A stretch of 64,000 bases of DNA from Butyrivibrio proteoclasticus P6B7 (GTDB lineage Bacteria; Bacillota; Clostridia; Lachnospirales; Lachnospiraceae): the NCBI RefSeq assembly GCF_000622085.1, contig NZ_JHWL01000003.1, forward strand, positions 1 through 64,000. The letters are read 5' to 3'. Under the pieces are notes generated by a model. That model was not told the DNA's origin and ran no database searches. It saw only the letters and a program-made list of their open reading frames with translations. A program made the position numbers and the translations under genes. Positions 10,001 to 17,565 of the stretch are shown one piece after another (position 1 is the stretch's first letter; each line of letters opens with the position of its first letter).

Positions 10001-13000
10001 TCAATACTTGGGAAGGTAGGAGTCCATGCATCTCCTCCATATACCTTATTCTTTTTACTGAACTTAGGATCAATGGTCTCTCTCTTAAAGAGTACAGATA
10101 CATCTCCGTACTTAGAGTGCTCCATACCTGCTCTGATAATAGCTACAGAAGGTGAAGGGAAACCATTTAAGCCGATATCTGCCATGAGCTGATCTGCAGT
10201 CATGTTATGTACTGCGATAAGATTTTTACCAAAGTCTACATTGACTGTATCCTTCGCAGCCTTCTCCATAGCCTTAAAGCCCTCATCATCTACAGAGAGC
10301 GAGTACCTGTTGCTATAGTCTACTGGGTAATCGTCCTTATCTTCTCTCGTCCACCACTGCCACTGCTGTGAAGTGCGGGTATTGTACTTCTGGTTGATCG
10401 CAGGCTCGATCTGCGCATGCAGTCCACCCATTGCCTCCCAGTAATATTCGTTGCCTTCCTCATCCCAGGTATGACGCAGCAGAGGCTCGTCTGTTCCTCT
10501 GAGCCACGGACGCTCTGCCAGGATATCCTCTCTCATCTGCTGATACTCTTTAGATGTAGGATTTTTTACTACTTCTGTGCCACGCACATAGAATACTCTA
10601 TCTTCGTCTACATCCAGGGAGTACTTGATACTATCTGCAGAAGTAGGTGCAGCATTATCTACATCCTTGATCTGGTTAGGATAGAAGGCTACTGTCTCAC
10701 TCTGAGCCATGATACCATCATAGCTTGTGCCATTTACTCTGTTGAAGATCTTAAGTGTCTCTACAAAGTCTCCTACGCAGGAAGCGTTGAGATCCTGCAG
10801 TGCCGAGAAATCATCTTTACCCTTAAGGCTCTCAAGCACTGACTGAGGAGTTGCCTCGTATCCATAGTTATCAATGCCATAGTCCTCATCATTGGCTATC
10901 TCATTGATAAATGCCAGGAGCTGATCTTCTGTTATATCCCTGCTGCCGATCTGCAGAGGCTCAACGAGATTGAGATATACGTTATAGGTCTGCCCATATA
11001 CGCTTGACTGAGCCTTAGTATCTGCAAAGTAGAAGCCTCTGCCATACAGTCCAGAGCTCTTAGCCTTCTTGATATCGAATACATCAAAGCCATAGCTGTT
11101 GGTACCATGATGCATAACCATGAGCCTGCCTTCTTTATCTCTTACCTTAGAATACTTAAAGAACTCTGCCTGCTCCTGGGTAAGTGTGTTACCCTCTGAG
11201 TCTACGTCAAGAGAATATCTAAGCCCTTCAAGATCTGACTCTCCCCTAGCGTATTCCAAATGAGCGGCTACATCCTTCGATAAATCGTTAGGGAATGTGC
11301 TTTTGACTGCATACATAAGTTGTGTTATACTTAACTCAGAAGAGGTATTACTAAAGGAGCTTTGGCTCTGAATAGTGGCAACATTAGTTGCAGCCTCTTC
11401 TTTAGTTTTTATTGCATATAAAGCGTCTTGCACATCATCAAGAGCCAGGAATCTATCAAAATGATTTATCACCATTCTTACAATTCTTAGATTGTCTCCC
11501 TCTTTCAGTGCGCCAAACATAACATATGCTTTTTCTGCTCCATTCCTATTGCCATCTGCCTCATTAAACACAATGGCATTCTCAAAATATGCAGGGAGCG
11601 CAGACACTGCATTTGCATTACTCTGGTGTATTCTACGCAATCCATGCCTCATTCCATCTCTTCCAGTCATGATCACTTTGCCAAGATCACTGTTAAATAG
11701 CATATTGCTACCCAGACCATTATCCTTATTGTATCTGCTGATGTTTTCCTTTGCAGTATCTACTATGTCTGTAGCAGAAAGATCTTTTGAGAATGCAAGC
11801 TCTTTAAGCCCTAATTCTGCAGCAGAATACACTTTAATAGGAGCCATTGCTCTCAGAGTGTCATAAGTATAATCGCTCTCTTCCACGTGTCTTGAGAATT
11901 TTATCTCCTGTGCGCCTTCTGCAGCAGTGCTCTCAGTGCCCTGGTAATTCTCAATAGCCTTATCCAGTGCCTTAAAGAACTGATCCAGGATCTGCTCTTT
12001 CTCAGCGATCTTAGCCTCAGCCATCTTCTTTTGATAGCTATTCATATCGGAGTGATCAACCAGACTCTTGATAGAGTTTATTGCCTTCTTAAAGAAGTCT
12101 TTTATCTTTGTGCCCAGGCTCTGTGCTTCCTTGACTCCGTACTTCTCAGTCATGTAGTCAGCCATTGCCTTCTGCCCCTGCTTAGTACTCATGAGGGCTA
12201 CAAGCATATCATTGGTGAACTCTTTGGAGCTTTCAAGTACAGTCTGGTTTGCATCTATCTTCTCGTATGTTCTCTGATATGCATTGATTGCAGACTGGTA
12301 TCCATCTGATCCCAGAACAGTAGAGGCAGCATTAACAACCATATCTCTCAACTTGCCATACTCATCTCCTGCGAATACCTCTGCAAACTCCGCAAGCTCA
12401 TGGTTGAGGGCAGTAGCATGATCCTCTGATATGGTTATGAGCGACTTATTTACATTGAAGGATCCATTAACACCCTTCTTGTTTTTGTTTGTGAGCACGA
12501 TATCAAGACCAGTAACCTTAGCTACCAGATCAAAGATATTTGTGTCGAGATCTGCCTTGCTTCCTCTTCTTACATCCTGGAAGGATCCTGTGCCCTTCTT
12601 TACACCCAGGCTCTTGCCGAGATCATTGGAAGCCTGCTGCTTGATCTCTGCCTCATAGTCTGCACGCCCTGCATCATACATTGCCTGCACTGTATCCTTG
12701 CCAAGTGCAGCCTCTACGATACTACCCATACCATTCTTAGCAGCAGACTCATAAGATACTCCTGTAGCTCCTGCATTGTAGTACTTGTTGAACGCATAAT
12801 CATACTGGCGCAGGTTAGTACCATCCTTGATCAGTGAAACATAGGCAGTCTTAGCACCCTCAGTTTTCTGCATAGCAGCGTTGCTGTTGACTGCATTAAC
12901 TGTGGTCTCGTTGCTCTCATGGAATACTGCGTTATTGCTTTCGATCCTTGCTTTCTCACCTTCCTTGAATGCTCTCTCTGCAGTCTCGGAAAGATATCCC

Positions 13001-15303
13001 ATGCTCTCTCTGGACTCTCCTCTGAGAGCTTTGGTGTATGCATCCTGGGCAGAAGTCTTTACGCTCTCAAGCTCCTGGTCTGTAAAGCCATATGCTCTAG
13101 CCATATCTGAAAACTCACTCAGAGCCTCGTCTGCGTTGTTTCTTGCCTCGGATGATGTAGAACTCTTCATTGCATTATAAGCTGCAGATAGGGCTGCTAC
13201 GTCTCCATTTTTTATAGCCTCCTGCATACGAGATCTGCCTTCCTGTACAGTGGTACCTGTTACTGCAGTCTTGAACTCGTTAGGAGTCTCGGATACATCT
13301 CTGAGATACTGCTCGTACTGCTCTTGTGGAGTACGTGCCTCCTCAGCGATCTCCATAGATCTGTTGAGTGCAAAGTTATCCTGTGCAGAGAGCTTGCCAT
13401 TCTGGGCATACTTATCTGCATAGCCCATAACCTCAGCCTTCTGCTGCCTGCCTATTTCTGTGGAATCGTCAATAGTATCTGCCATGAGACGTATAGGGTT
13501 ATCTGCATACTGCTGAGCCTGTGCCTTCATGTCCTGCTCGTACTGAGTATCGCCTGTAACATTCCTTGCTACTGAGTTGTAATAGTCAGAGATCAGTGCC
13601 TGGTTAGCTTTGGTGTTCATGTTGCCTACAGCCACACCACCTGCACCAAGAATACCACCAGATACAAAGCCGCCCAGTCCATCAAGGGATACCTGCTTCC
13701 AGAAGTCAAGCTCTGCTGCCTTAGTGGCTTCCTCTTTTGAAAGCCCCTGTGCCATGTATGCCTCGATAACTTTTGTCTGCTCGTTCTTTCCATCCTCGCC
13801 AAGAATGAGGTAGTCAGAATATCTGTTAAGCAGATCAGAAGCAACTTCCTCACTGCCCTCAATGCCTGCCTGCATGAGCCAGTCAACAACAAGCTTCTTG
13901 CCTATCTTGCCGCCCTTAGCCATGCCCCACAAGTGATCAAGTGAGAGCTTCTCTGTAAGGACTTCTGCGCTTCCCTGTGCAATACCGACAAGCTCTGCCT
14001 GCTCGTTGGTTGCACCCCTCTCCTTTGCCTGCTTATACCCAGAGGCATAAGCCTGTGTGCCATATGCAGTCAAGGTAAACGCCTCACCTGCTAAGCCTGC
14101 AGATCCACCGAGTAATGCCATCTCTCCTGCTTCTGCTGTGGCAAGTCCATACTGGTATGCCTTCTGCCCTACTGGGTGCTCATCTGTGATAGCATTGTTT
14201 ACTACCTGCCCTGTAGCATACTCTGAGGAGTTGAGTCCTCTTGCGCCCCAGGCATTTACATCTGTGCCCAGTCCAGAAGGATGAGACGTGAACTTATCCC
14301 CCAGAGCCATAACGCCTCTGATGGGTGCCTCGTACAGATCATAGATAGTATTGAAAGCACTCTTGCCTACCTTCGCTCCTGTGGAGCTGTTAGGATCAAT
14401 GTCGAACTGCTTATTAAATTCCTCAGTGCCCTTCGCACTGGCAATATACTGTGCGTAGTCCTCGTACAGGTTGATCTTGTCCTCATCCCATCCAAGATCT
14501 CTAAGCTTCTGAACTGCAGCGATTTGCTCATCTGATCTTGCCTCATCCTGGTGAAGGAACATGCTAAGAGGGTTGCCGAAATAGAATGACACGTAATCAT
14601 CATAAGCCTTCTTTGTCTCTACAATAGTGTTGAGTGCCTCCCTCTCTGGCTTAGAGAGTGTATCGATCTTATGCTGAGAATAAGCAACAGTCTCCTCTGG
14701 TGTGAGAGTAGAGCTTGTTGCTACCTTTCCAGTCTCTACTACCTTGAGGTTGTCTACCGCCTTCACGAAAGTATCATAGTCAATGCCACTTCTCTTAAGG
14801 AACTCAGAAGCTCCTGCTCCTGTCTTTGTATCATATCCCCATCCCTCTATGTACTCATGGATAGCCTTGTCCTGCGCCTCCGTGAGCCCTAAAGAGTCAA
14901 TGTTTTTCTGGGCAGCAGCAAGCTCACTCTTAGTAGCAGAGCCTGTAGATCTTGCTTCCAGATCATTCCAGTAGTCCTGCTGCTTCTTGATCTCTTTCAT
15001 TTTCTGAGCCTGTTCGCTTCTGATAGTTTCCTCAGTGACTCCGTTTTTATTTAACATAAATGAGGCAAAACTTGGCGCATTCTTCTCCCTGCCTTCTGCC
15101 TCATCCATATATGAGTTGTAAAGAGACTGTGCTCTCTGAACCATTCTCGCATCCTCAAGCGCCTTGAGCTGCTCCTGCTGAGCTCTCTGCTCTTCCTCTC
15201 GTCTCCTTCTCTCTTCCTCTTCCTCTGATAAAGAGACAGCAGGAGTACCTGCTGCCCCTGCTGCTCTTGTTTTCATGAAATCTTTAAATGATGTAACGCT
15301 CAT
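4054..15303 (-). CDS. Giant polyvalent virion protein (3,749 aa) with ADP-ribosyltransferase-like domain
   Basis: The 11.25-kb gene encodes a large polyvalent protein of the kind phages load into the capsid and eject with DNA. In order, it shows a charged coiled coil (residues ~22-130) and glycine/alanine-rich membrane-active-looking segments (~390-425 and ~541-562). A metallopeptidase-like site follows, reading HELAEF (H968, E969) rather than HExxH. Then come an LPD3/BECR-like module (~1150-1350) and an ART-PolyVal-like ADP-ribosyltransferase domain with H1398/H1399, Y of GFYFAD and E1536. A VHN..GFPSPS domain begins near 1697, and a long basic coiled coil spans ~2437-2560. The C-terminal third is LPD38-like, with hydrophobic helices near 3085 and 3285. 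RYSLDVD/KYSLDVD linkers separate the modules. Domain names come from memory of the polyvalent-protein families, and boundaries are approximate. It is the last gene of its unit and ends at a terminator. Confidence 0.85.
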   Translation of the reverse strand: MSVTSFKDFMKTRAAGAAGTPAVSLSEEEEERRRREEEQRAQQEQLKALEDARMVQRAQSLYNSYMDEAEGREKNAPSFASFMLNKNGVTEETIRSEQAQKMKEIKKQQDYWNDLEARSTGSATKSELAAAQKNIDSLGLTEAQDKAIHEYIEGWGYDTKTGAGASEFLKRSGIDYDTFVKAVDNLKVVETGKVATSSTLTPEETVAYSQHKIDTLSKPEREALNTIVETKKAYDDYVSFYFGNPLSMFLHQDEARSDEQIAAVQKLRDLGWDEDKINLYEDYAQYIASAKGTEEFNKQFDIDPNSSTGAKVGKSAFNTIYDLYEAPIRGVMALGDKFTSHPSGLGTDVNAWGARGLNSSEYATGQVVNNAITDEHPVGQKAYQYGLATAEAGEMALLGGSAGLAGEAFTLTAYGTQAYASGYKQAKERGATNEQAELVGIAQGSAEVLTEKLSLDHLWGMAKGGKIGKKLVVDWLMQAGIEGSEEVASDLLNRYSDYLILGEDGKNEQTKVIEAYMAQGLSKEEATKAAELDFWKQVSLDGLGGFVSGGILGAGGVAVGNMNTKANQALISDYYNSVARNVTGDTQYEQDMKAQAQQYADNPIRLMADTIDDSTEIGRQQKAEVMGYADKYAQNGKLSAQDNFALNRSMEIAEEARTPQEQYEQYLRDVSETPNEFKTAVTGTTVQEGRSRMQEAIKNGDVAALSAAYNAMKSSTSSEARNNADEALSEFSDMARAYGFTDQELESVKTSAQDAYTKALRGESRESMGYLSETAERAFKEGEKARIESNNAVFHESNETTVNAVNSNAAMQKTEGAKTAYVSLIKDGTNLRQYDYAFNKYYNAGATGVSYESAAKNGMGSIVEAALGKDTVQAMYDAGRADYEAEIKQQASNDLGKSLGVKKGTGSFQDVRRGSKADLDTNIFDLVAKVTGLDIVLTNKNKKGVNGSFNVNKSLITISEDHATALNHELAEFAEVFAGDEYGKLRDMVVNAASTVLGSDGYQSAINAYQRTYEKIDANQTVLESSKEFTNDMLVALMSTKQGQKAMADYMTEKYGVKEAQSLGTKIKDFFKKAINSIKSLVDHSDMNSYQKKMAEAKIAEKEQILDQFFKALDKAIENYQGTESTAAEGAQEIKFSRHVEESDYTYDTLRAMAPIKVYSAAELGLKELAFSKDLSATDIVDTAKENISRYNKDNGLGSNMLFNSDLGKVIMTGRDGMRHGLRRIHQSNANAVSALPAYFENAIVFNEADGNRNGAEKAYVMFGALKEGDNLRIVRMVINHFDRFLALDDVQDALYAIKTKEEAATNVATIQSQSSFSNTSSELSITQLMYAVKSTFPNDLSKDVAAHLEYARGESDLEGLRYSLDVDSEGNTLTQEQAEFFKYSKVRDKEGRLMVMHHGTNSYGFDVFDIKKAKSSGLYGRGFYFADTKAQSSVYGQTYNVYLNLVEPLQIGSRDITEDQLLAFINEIANDEDYGIDNYGYEATPQSVLESLKGKDDFSALQDLNASCVGDFVETLKIFNRVNGTSYDGIMAQSETVAFYPNQIKDVDNAAPTSADSIKYSLDVDEDRVFYVRGTEVVKNPTSKEYQQMREDILAERPWLRGTDEPLLRHTWDEEGNEYYWEAMGGLHAQIEPAINQKYNTRTSQQWQWWTREDKDDYPVDYSNRYSLSVDDEGFKAMEKAAKDTVNVDFGKNLIAVHNMTADQLMADIGLNGFPSPSVAIIRAGMEHSKYGDVSVLFKRETIDPKFSKKNKVYGGDAWTPTFPSIEVKINSEKAGELWNKFDELVPKDIQASLSRVAFDTDNMSDAINRMNGNPVEAYREKDALKYAFLKSIGVEVDPGTTDGQLAPMTEWYNDQIIAVAEKIGEQAFRDFNESGSQYLKDHPEFEEQVRAALNEQFREKYSMKKNPKLRKLAEKDLYDSNNFGFSKLDQIRKGVLNYYDEGIKQVPDYAKLRDVIAAEIESREKEYTDWLDSFFDGIVEKRGLRNEKDTFTYSGNRRSWEALHDEVTLENIVRIMNSEDAKGADGFFAQSAIQAIATKDFTSIEDIHANEAQLRMISEEEHSALTDDHSRRFTEIIHEIEDPNEKNGFISFDRAAEAIADAVRSAKTVKGIDKVLREYRTLNIQEDTAQKIVDLMHDIAELPTGYFEAKPRRAVWLNEIASVILPSNSSQKVFDALEEKGIQYKTYEAGNEDQRTKLLESESKDTGVRFSMDIDEAWESLFDETFNVDGASILEEGMQALKGQDVDYGKVKRIAIKLKQEYGSTINTKAFADMMEKAFAYMQTGDHVNYTDMMRVMEEIAKPVLDEATHTVGDAEYKSFINAMKGYKIKLNDEQMAEVKSALGSYADFKKAMYPLTISNNGSYLDGLWEEICASTGYLLDQDIAVGNQPLALMDVLESLRPSPVNSFDGDYEDVAKDLAMRIVEEYLGVQAEESDNKKSDKLKAKQGEYRQQVREKANERVAKARERMNKKRLEYQQKVKERYDQRLADVRQKMKDELKKGRYDNRVRMMEQRQDSLEKIAALKAKNKERAQSAREQRAAREQREKISKRARTLTNWIMSPTEQHHVPTDMMEPVLEFLNALDFVEPEVKVNKKGMYYVRVFNHSVTDSTGKRQMVFDTIEGDSKEDVIRRYYMALGAGTGSQATRTWVDRMSSMQEILRKVKNSDSFEHQDMNNLMQQIDETLADALSDVITRNRASLTVNNMSSSDLRVINNALRNIMHAINQGNKAFAQNEDIEEMGADTLAMASGIKNNKTHGKMYNKITQTLRLDMATPETYFTLLGEGGKKVYKALRKGFNTKVADIRKAQGFMQEVMEGVKKRDLNNWTGLKADLHNFHVTDGEISLTTAQIMSLYELNKRQQAVLHFKGGVEADTVTKKIGLGNRVFNQNATPVHLSESEIESIINTLTPQQKEIADKLQQYMAVECAKDGNETSMIMYGFEKFTDENYFPISTDKSYIAANNSNTSRDSLNGIERSGFTKQLVQNATNPIIIKDIFDVFTTHVADMATYHGFAPAMKDATRWFNYKVVDKIDEDMGKWNSVQKAIKTISGEGGTNYFTKLMQDLNGNEKSQYIGNFTDALISNYKAAAVGANIRVIIQQPTAYFRAMNTIDPQYLIGAAVSPIQAHKIGNKMREESEIAWWKSQGYFETSIGKSMKEIITGQSTLAESAKNISMAPAGWADDLTWGVLYTAVTKEQQAKARKEHISKEELNQRIKDRFDEVVDQTQVVDSTLHRSQYMRSKDTLNKLQTAFMAEPTKSYNMLMKAIVEDMHSGKGFKRTTKAAFVFMLTNVITSAAAAVIDAFRKDTDDTDWGEVYVEALKDNAIDNVNPLNLIPVLKDASNTLYNGVKSLITGESNFQSSSSNRMDTDAINSLIDAATEVTKYMSGTSRKTPYGMVMTLSRPLSQLTGIPAYNLARDAMSIYNAFMPDLKKTLDGNKYSAIYNAIKADKSVEEIQALVDKAMDEDGVIKDVQSGITSRYKSDYYELYNSEEEGDREKAIALGELAAKGFLATGMSEEETEALLADWQYKDPAYNLLDDAVESGEGIEDAVKLLMETKEPDKMIEHLVKGYGSTIKYNRDNDIDSVIEGNVNKALNAIEKGTNYDSAAKALEEKAAASAAKKQLQEEKKELKQNTYDILESGKGDYKQAVNEWAVKLMGDDTSVESQKDAASTIKSSLTTDYTKPLVKAYKNGDYSAQQMLIRVATIKAYIDEQVGTKIAKKYGGDYYQYELDQIIDLMDEYDQKPW

Positions 15304-15318
15304 GCTTTATCTCCTCGC

Positions 15319-16668
15319 TTAATACCAACTCTTATTACCCTTAGCAATTTCCATGATCATTGCGATCTCTGCATCTGTTAAGCCTTCATTGTCCTTAAGA
15401 TCTTTCTTTGCCTTAGCAAGATCTGTAGAGCTCTTCTGAGACTTAAGGTACTCTGCATAGTTAGCAACATACTCTGGATGCTGCGCAGTAACATCTGTGC
15501 TGCTGATATTGTATGGTGCATACTTGTTATCATCTGTACTCTGAGGAGCTCTGTGCATCCAATCAGTCCATCCATTCTGGTTGCTGCTGCTTGTGCTGCC
15601 TGCTCCACTAGATCCAAAGGCATTGGCGTTAGCACTCTGCGCTGCCTTGCTTGCTGCACTTGATCCTCCGCTTCCTGCGCTATTGGTATTACTCCAGTGT
15701 GAAGCATTGGTCTGGCTGTTTGATCTATTCCAGTTAGATGTATTATTCCAGTTGCTGCTGTTCTCCCAGAATGATGTATCTGTATCTGAGCTTGTGTGGC
15801 TATCTTCCCAATAGTTGGTGTCTGTGATCTGGAAGTTGGAAGTCTCAGACTGCCTTTCCATCCAGTACTCGTTATTCCAGAAGTCACGCTCATTGACAAA
15901 CTGGTTGTAGTCAAAGTTACGCTCATCTGAGTACATGCCATAGTTAAAGGATCTATCTGCCTGCCAGTCTGCCACATCATTTCTGTAGTGTCCGTACTCT
16001 CTATCGTATGCATCTGCAGTAATGTTGTACTTGTTGAGAAGCTCGTTGCCCTCGTACTGATACTGCTCAAATGCCTGGTTGCGCAGAGTAGGGATCATGT
16101 TATTGAGATCCTGCAGGTAATTCTGGTATGCCTGCTGCCCTGCAGACTGTGAGTAGGAAGATCCATAGCCGCCATTCATAGCCTGTGCTTTACCCAGGGT
16201 ATCCTCCATAGCCTGCTTGCCCTGCTGCTTGTACTTATCCGCATACATCTTGTACATCTCATCAGCATTGAAGTCATACTTAAACTTCTCTCTGCCCATG
16301 ATGGAGTTGTAGAGCTCTTCTAATCTGCCCTCGTACTTTGACTGGAAAGTAGGCTTATTGTCTAAGGTTTCCTGCAGTCTATTGTATGCATCCGTTACCT
16401 TCTGCCCTTCCTCATAGTCTGTGTTGTATGCATCCCTGTGCTGCCTTGTATTCTCTTCTACCTCGCCAGACCACCAACTCTTGCCCCAAGACTCAGAGTG
16501 TGAGCCGCCTTCTGTGTGAGTGTCAGACTCTGTATGAGAATGAGATCCTCCCTCAGAGCTTGATCCTCCCTCAGAATGAGATCCACCCTCTGAGTAAGAT
16601 GTGGTATTAGAAGTCGAGCCGCCTTTTGTGCTTGAACTTGCGAATAGCTGAATATCGAATAATCTCAT
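15319..16668 (-). CDS. Internal virion protein with FDIQLFA leader (449 aa)
   Basis: The protein starts MRLFDIQLFASSS, the same leader found on the capsid and scaffold proteins and similar to the cleaved leader of ribosomal protein L27. A Ser/Gly/His-rich low-complexity stretch follows (repeated EGGSHS units, residues ~15-60). A helical middle (~75-240) contains GKQAMEDTLGKAQAMNGGYG. A Trp/Asn/Ser-rich tail ends the protein. The helical part resembles a virion protein often encoded beside N4-gp56 capsids in short-tailed Firmicute phages. It is 15 bp upstream of the giant polyvalent gene, so both probably occupy the capsid interior or ejection apparatus. It begins about 60 bp after a terminator and a late-motif copy. 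Confidence 0.75.
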   Translation of the reverse strand: MRLFDIQLFASSSTKGGSTSNTTSYSEGGSHSEGGSSSEGGSHSHTESDTHTEGGSHSESWGKSWWSGEVEENTRQHRDAYNTDYEEGQKVTDAYNRLQETLDNKPTFQSKYEGRLEELYNSIMGREKFKYDFNADEMYKMYADKYKQQGKQAMEDTLGKAQAMNGGYGSSYSQSAGQQAYQNYLQDLNNMIPTLRNQAFEQYQYEGNELLNKYNITADAYDREYGHYRNDVADWQADRSFNYGMYSDERNFDYNQFVNERDFWNNEYWMERQSETSNFQITDTNYWEDSHTSSDTDTSFWENSSNWNNTSNWNRSNSQTNASHWSNTNSAGSGGSSAASKAAQSANANAFGSSGAGSTSSSNQNGWTDWMHRAPQSTDDNKYAPYNISSTDVTAQHPEYVANYAEYLKSQKSSTDLAKAKKDLKDNEGLTDAEIAMIMEIAKGNKSWY

Positions 16669-16730
16669 TGTCTTTCTCCTTCGTAAACCTAAAGACCTTC
16701 TACATATTTATGTTACCGATAAGCCCTCAT

Positions 16731-16753
16731 GAAATATAGGACACCCTAAAAAG
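16731..16753 (-). promoter_or_regulatory. Late-operon motif, copy B
   Basis: A 23-bp sequence is shared with 30929-30951 with only two mismatches (minus strand: CTTTTTAGGGTG, two variable bases, CTATATTTC). It lies directly after a hairpin terminator and ~60 bp before the 449-aa virion protein gene. TATATT could serve as a -10 box, but there is no consensus -35, so a phage activator or RNA-level role is possible. Confidence 0.55.
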
Positions 16754-16785
16754 AGGAATCACTGCTCAAGTGACTCCTCTTTCTC
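16750..16785 (-). terminator. Terminator overlapping the end of the 43-aa gene
   Basis: On the minus strand a stem of AAAGAGGA..TCACT pairs with AGTGA..TCCTCTTT and is followed by a U run. The hairpin overlaps the stop codon of 16759-16890 and separates the DGR/fibre segment from the virion-protein/giant-gene segment. Confidence 0.8.
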
Positions 16786-16890
16786 AATTTCCTTATACTG
16801 CGCCAATTCCTCAGTAAGCTGCTTATTGAGAGCTACAAGATCCTCGATCACCTGCTCCTGCTTAATCAACAGGCTCTGTAATGAATCCAT
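16759..16890 (-). CDS. Small coiled-coil protein (43 aa)
   Basis: The frame begins at an ATG (16890) inside the end of the CD1375-like gene and reads MDSLQSLLIKQEQVIEDLVA, then a Glu/Lys-rich tail. The heptad pattern suggests a short coiled coil. There is no recognised family and no strong ribosome-binding site, so it probably relies on translational coupling with the upstream gene. Its 3' end is part of the terminator hairpin. Confidence 0.5.
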   Translation of the reverse strand: MDSLQSLLIKQEQVIEDLVALNKQLTEELAQYKEIEKEESLEQ

Positions 16891-17005
16891 CCTCGATCAG
16901 CTTCTGTATGACGCTTTCTTTGAGCTGTGCGGGTACATCATCAAGAGTTTTATCGCCCATCTCGATACGTTTTACCCACAGCAGTACGATCTTTGAATAC
17001 GCCAT
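16862..17005 (-). CDS. CD1375-like small phage protein, copy 2 (47 aa)
   Basis: The product reads MAYSKIVLLWVKRIEMGDKT then LDDVPAQLKESVIQKLIED. This fits the short CD1375/XkdX-like proteins found between tail and lysis genes of many Clostridia phages. It is a paralogue of the preceding gene: both have an aromatic helix, a G(D/K)KT turn, then VP..LKE.V. Its function is unknown. Confidence 0.65.
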   Translation of the reverse strand: MAYSKIVLLWVKRIEMGDKTLDDVPAQLKESVIQKLIEDGFITEPVD

Positions 17006-17006
17006 C

Positions 17007-17147
17007 TTACTCCTCCTCGATTATCAACTCTTCGCAGCCGCTCTCAATAAGGATCTCTCTTACCTGCTCCTTGAGGAGTCTAGGCACCTGGGCAAAAGTC
17101 TTTTTGCCATACATGATCTTCTGAGCCCATAACATAGCTATCATAGT
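17007..17147 (-). CDS. CD1375-like small phage protein, copy 1 (46 aa)
   Basis: The start is the ATG at 17147, with AAAGGAGAGAGAAACT before it; an upstream in-frame start at 17195 would overlap the previous gene and lacks such a site. It reads MIAMLWAQKIMYGKKTFAQV then PRLLKEQVREILIESG. The shared VPxxLKExV core shows it is the tandem duplicate of 16862-17005. Such proteins accompany tail genes, but no biochemical role is established. Confidence 0.65.
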   Translation of the reverse strand, partial: TMIAMLWAQKIMYGKKTFAQVPRLLKEQVREILIESGCEELIIEEE

Positions 17148-17187
17148 TTCTCTCTCCTTTCCGAATAGTATCCAAAACAAAATGTAC

Positions 17188-17565
17188 TTAAGCATAAATA
17201 ATCTCGCTCATCTCAAGTACCATATCCTCAAGATCTCTCTCCTTCTCGGTGAGCCCCAGGTTAGTATCTGGGTACACATCCTCGTTAAGAGTAAAGCCTT
17301 CCTCTGGATCGTACTTGTGTGTAAGTGGTGTCACAAGAGCGGGCACATCATCTACCATGTACATCTGCGCAATGTCATAAAATGAAGGCTGAAACTGCAT
17401 TCCCATCTTGGCATATACAGTGCTGTTGTCAGAGCCAACATAGCCCTCGCAGATCTCTGGATCGCAGAGGATCGTGTTGCCATTGGCAGCCTTCCTTACT
17501 GGCTTAACAACATCTACGATATCAATAACTACCGCATCCTTGTTAAGCATAACGAACTTGCTCAT
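17188..17565 (-). CDS. Uncharacterised phage protein following the DGR reverse transcriptase (125 aa)
   Basis: The start overlaps the last codons of the reverse transcriptase by 23 bp, so the two are translationally coupled. The product is acidic, with a beta-rich N-terminal half (MSKFVMLNKDAVVIDIVDVV) and a helical, Glu-rich end. I do not recognise it. Similar-sized proteins often follow tail-fibre genes in Firmicute phages. A structural or chaperone role is possible but unproven. Confidence 0.6.
   Translation of the reverse strand: MSKFVMLNKDAVVIDIVDVVKPVRKAANGNTILCDPEICEGYVGSDNSTVYAKMGMQFQPSFYDIAQMYMVDDVPALVTPLTHKYDPEEGFTLNEDVYPDTNLGLTEKERDLEDMVLEMSEIIYA

Noticed and set aside
15378-16070. 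A 230-residue frame opposite in phase to the 449-aa virion protein gene
   Set aside because: Its composition (Thr/Ser/Met/Ile-rich, low complexity) reflects the repetitive codons of the real gene in a shifted frame. No ribosome-binding site or domain is seen.
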